Shown piece after piece: positions 63,606-64,000 of a stretch of 64,000 nt of DNA. The translations under genes were made by a program, and so were the position numbers. The notes beneath the pieces were generated by a model that was not told where the DNA came from, searched no databases, and was given only the letters and a program-made list of their open reading frames with translations. Source of the stretch: Emticicia sp. C21 (GTDB lineage: Bacteria; Bacteroidota; Bacteroidia; Cytophagales; Spirosomataceae); NCBI RefSeq assembly GCF_003418935.1, contig NZ_QVMT01000007.1, forward strand, positions 222,204-286,203, in the 5' to 3' direction. Position 1 is the stretch's first letter; each line of letters begins with the position of its first letter.

Positions 63606-63650
63606 AAAAAAAGCCCCTAAGATTTCTCTCAGAGTCTTTTGTAATAAAAA
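63606..63650 (-). terminator. Degenerate second copy of the rRNA terminator
   Basis: AAAAAAGCCCCTAAGA..TCAGAGTCTTTT aligns with the intact terminator at 63844-63876, including the AAAAAAAGCCCC start and the following TAATAAAA. The stem is mostly lost. It precedes the degenerate 5S on the + strand reading, as the intact one does. Confidence 0.6.
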
Positions 63651-63840
63651 CTGGGTGGACGGCTAGGCGCCCCCGGCCAGCCCATCTACTTACTTTTCCG
63701 AGGATGAACCGGCAGTCGCACTGTCACAAAGCGTTTGCCGGTACCATCAGCGGTGCGGACTAGGCGTCCCCGGACTAGGCGTCCCCCGACTGGCCGTCCG
63801 CGCCTAACTACTCTGTTCGAGGTGAGAAGAGGTGTTAAGG
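63651..63840 (-). pseudogene. Degenerate 5S rRNA copy with three GC-rich hairpin insertions
   Basis: Segments 63683-63709, 63741-63758 and 63802-63840 match the intact 5S at 63886-64000 closely (CATCTACTTACT, GTACCATCAGCGGTGCGG, TAACTACTCTGTTCGAG). Between them are insertions at about 63655-63682, 63710-63740 and 63759-63801. Insert 2 is a hairpin (ACCGGCA/TGCCGGT); insert 3 holds GGACTAGGCGTCC twice, each a small hairpin. The 5' part of 5S is missing. It cannot fold as normal 5S. Confidence 0.75.
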
Positions 63841-63843
63841 CAC

Positions 63844-63876
63844 AAAAAAAGCCCCAGAATTACTTCTGGAGCTTTT
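63844..63876 (-). terminator. rRNA operon terminator
   Basis: AAAAGCCCCAGAA (63847-63859) and TTCTGGAGCTTTT (63864-63876) form a 13-bp stem with one mismatch and a 4-nt loop, followed on the minus strand by TTTTTTT. It lies about 10 bp past the 5S end. Confidence 0.85.
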
Positions 63877-63885
63877 ATAATAAAA

Positions 63886-64000
63886 TCCTGGCATCTACTT
63901 ACTCTCCCGAGGATGAACTCAGTACCATCAGCGGTGCGGGGCTTAACTACTCTGTTCGAGATGGGAAGAGGTGAACACCCGCCCAATGGACGCCATGAAG
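63886..64000 (-). rRNA. rrf: 5S ribosomal RNA (5' end beyond window)
   Basis: The minus strand carries the conserved 5S sequence: GGGTGTTCACCTCTTCCCATC near the 5' side, CGAACAGAGTAGTTAAGCC, GCACCGCTGATGGTACT and AGAGTAAGTAGATGCCAGGA at the 3' end. About 115 nt are present; a few 5' bases pairing with the 3' GCCAGGA appear to lie outside. It should be the last gene of an rRNA operon transcribed toward lower coordinates. Confidence 0.93.

Overview
The window looks like a chromosomal stretch from a low-GC member of the Bacteroidota, most likely Cytophagales (an Emticicia- or Runella-like bacterium). This is inferred from several signs. Secreted proteins carry C-terminal type IX secretion (T9SS) sorting domains or a cysteine-ended 'coathanger' module. 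There are many lipoproteins with Bacteroidota-style lipoboxes. Transcription start regions show the Bacteroidota TAnnTTTG -7 box, sometimes with TTG 18-19 bp upstream. Shine-Dalgarno sequences are largely absent, and LytS/LytTR and Reg_prop/Y_Y_Y regulators are present. No genome search was possible, so genus is a guess.

Layout. 1-8.6 kb: a cut-off lipoprotein, a GT-C membrane glycosyltransferase, a small lipoprotein, a large ELWxxDGT-repeat secreted protein, a RibD/DHFR-like reductase, two tandem cupin paralogues each with its own terminator, and a small lipoprotein. 8.8-14.9 kb: a signalling block with a propeller sensor whose kinase end is degenerate, two LytS-type kinases that overlap, and a LytTR response regulator. 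15.1-16.7 kb: a diheme cytochrome c with a lipoprotein. 17.2-28 kb: secreted and carbohydrate genes (M4 metalloprotease, Gfo/Idh/MocA oxidoreductase, PQQ-type sugar dehydrogenase, GH97, GH43). 28-34.1 kb: a heavy-metal RND efflux operon headed by a small His-rich secreted protein. 34.1-43.7 kb: transglutaminase, GlmM, two large secreted proteins, then the Anbu proteasome-like peptidase and its alpha-E partner. 43.9-53.3 kb: an AT-rich accessory block holding a three-gene operon (131-aa unknown protein, APH-fold kinase, HopA1-like plus LanC-like protein), flanked by NarL-type regulators, two paralogous TPR histidine kinases and a lone LytTR protein. 53.4-57.8 kb: penicillin acylase family protein, PA2169-family protein, a secreted unknown and VanZ. 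58.1-58.8 kb: a broken gene with five 81-bp repeats, each holding a hairpin. 59-63 kb: GlnRS and an LruC-domain lipoprotein. 63.6-64 kb: the 3' end of an rRNA operon (5S and terminator, minus strand) followed by a degenerate second 5S-terminator copy with three GC-rich hairpin insertions.

The two most unusual items are the HopA1/LanC-like plus kinase operon (44.7-48.2 kb), which resembles the kinase/lyase/cyclase logic of class V lanthipeptide biosynthesis but has no transporter or obvious short precursor, and the 5S rRNA remnant interrupted by hairpins at the right edge.
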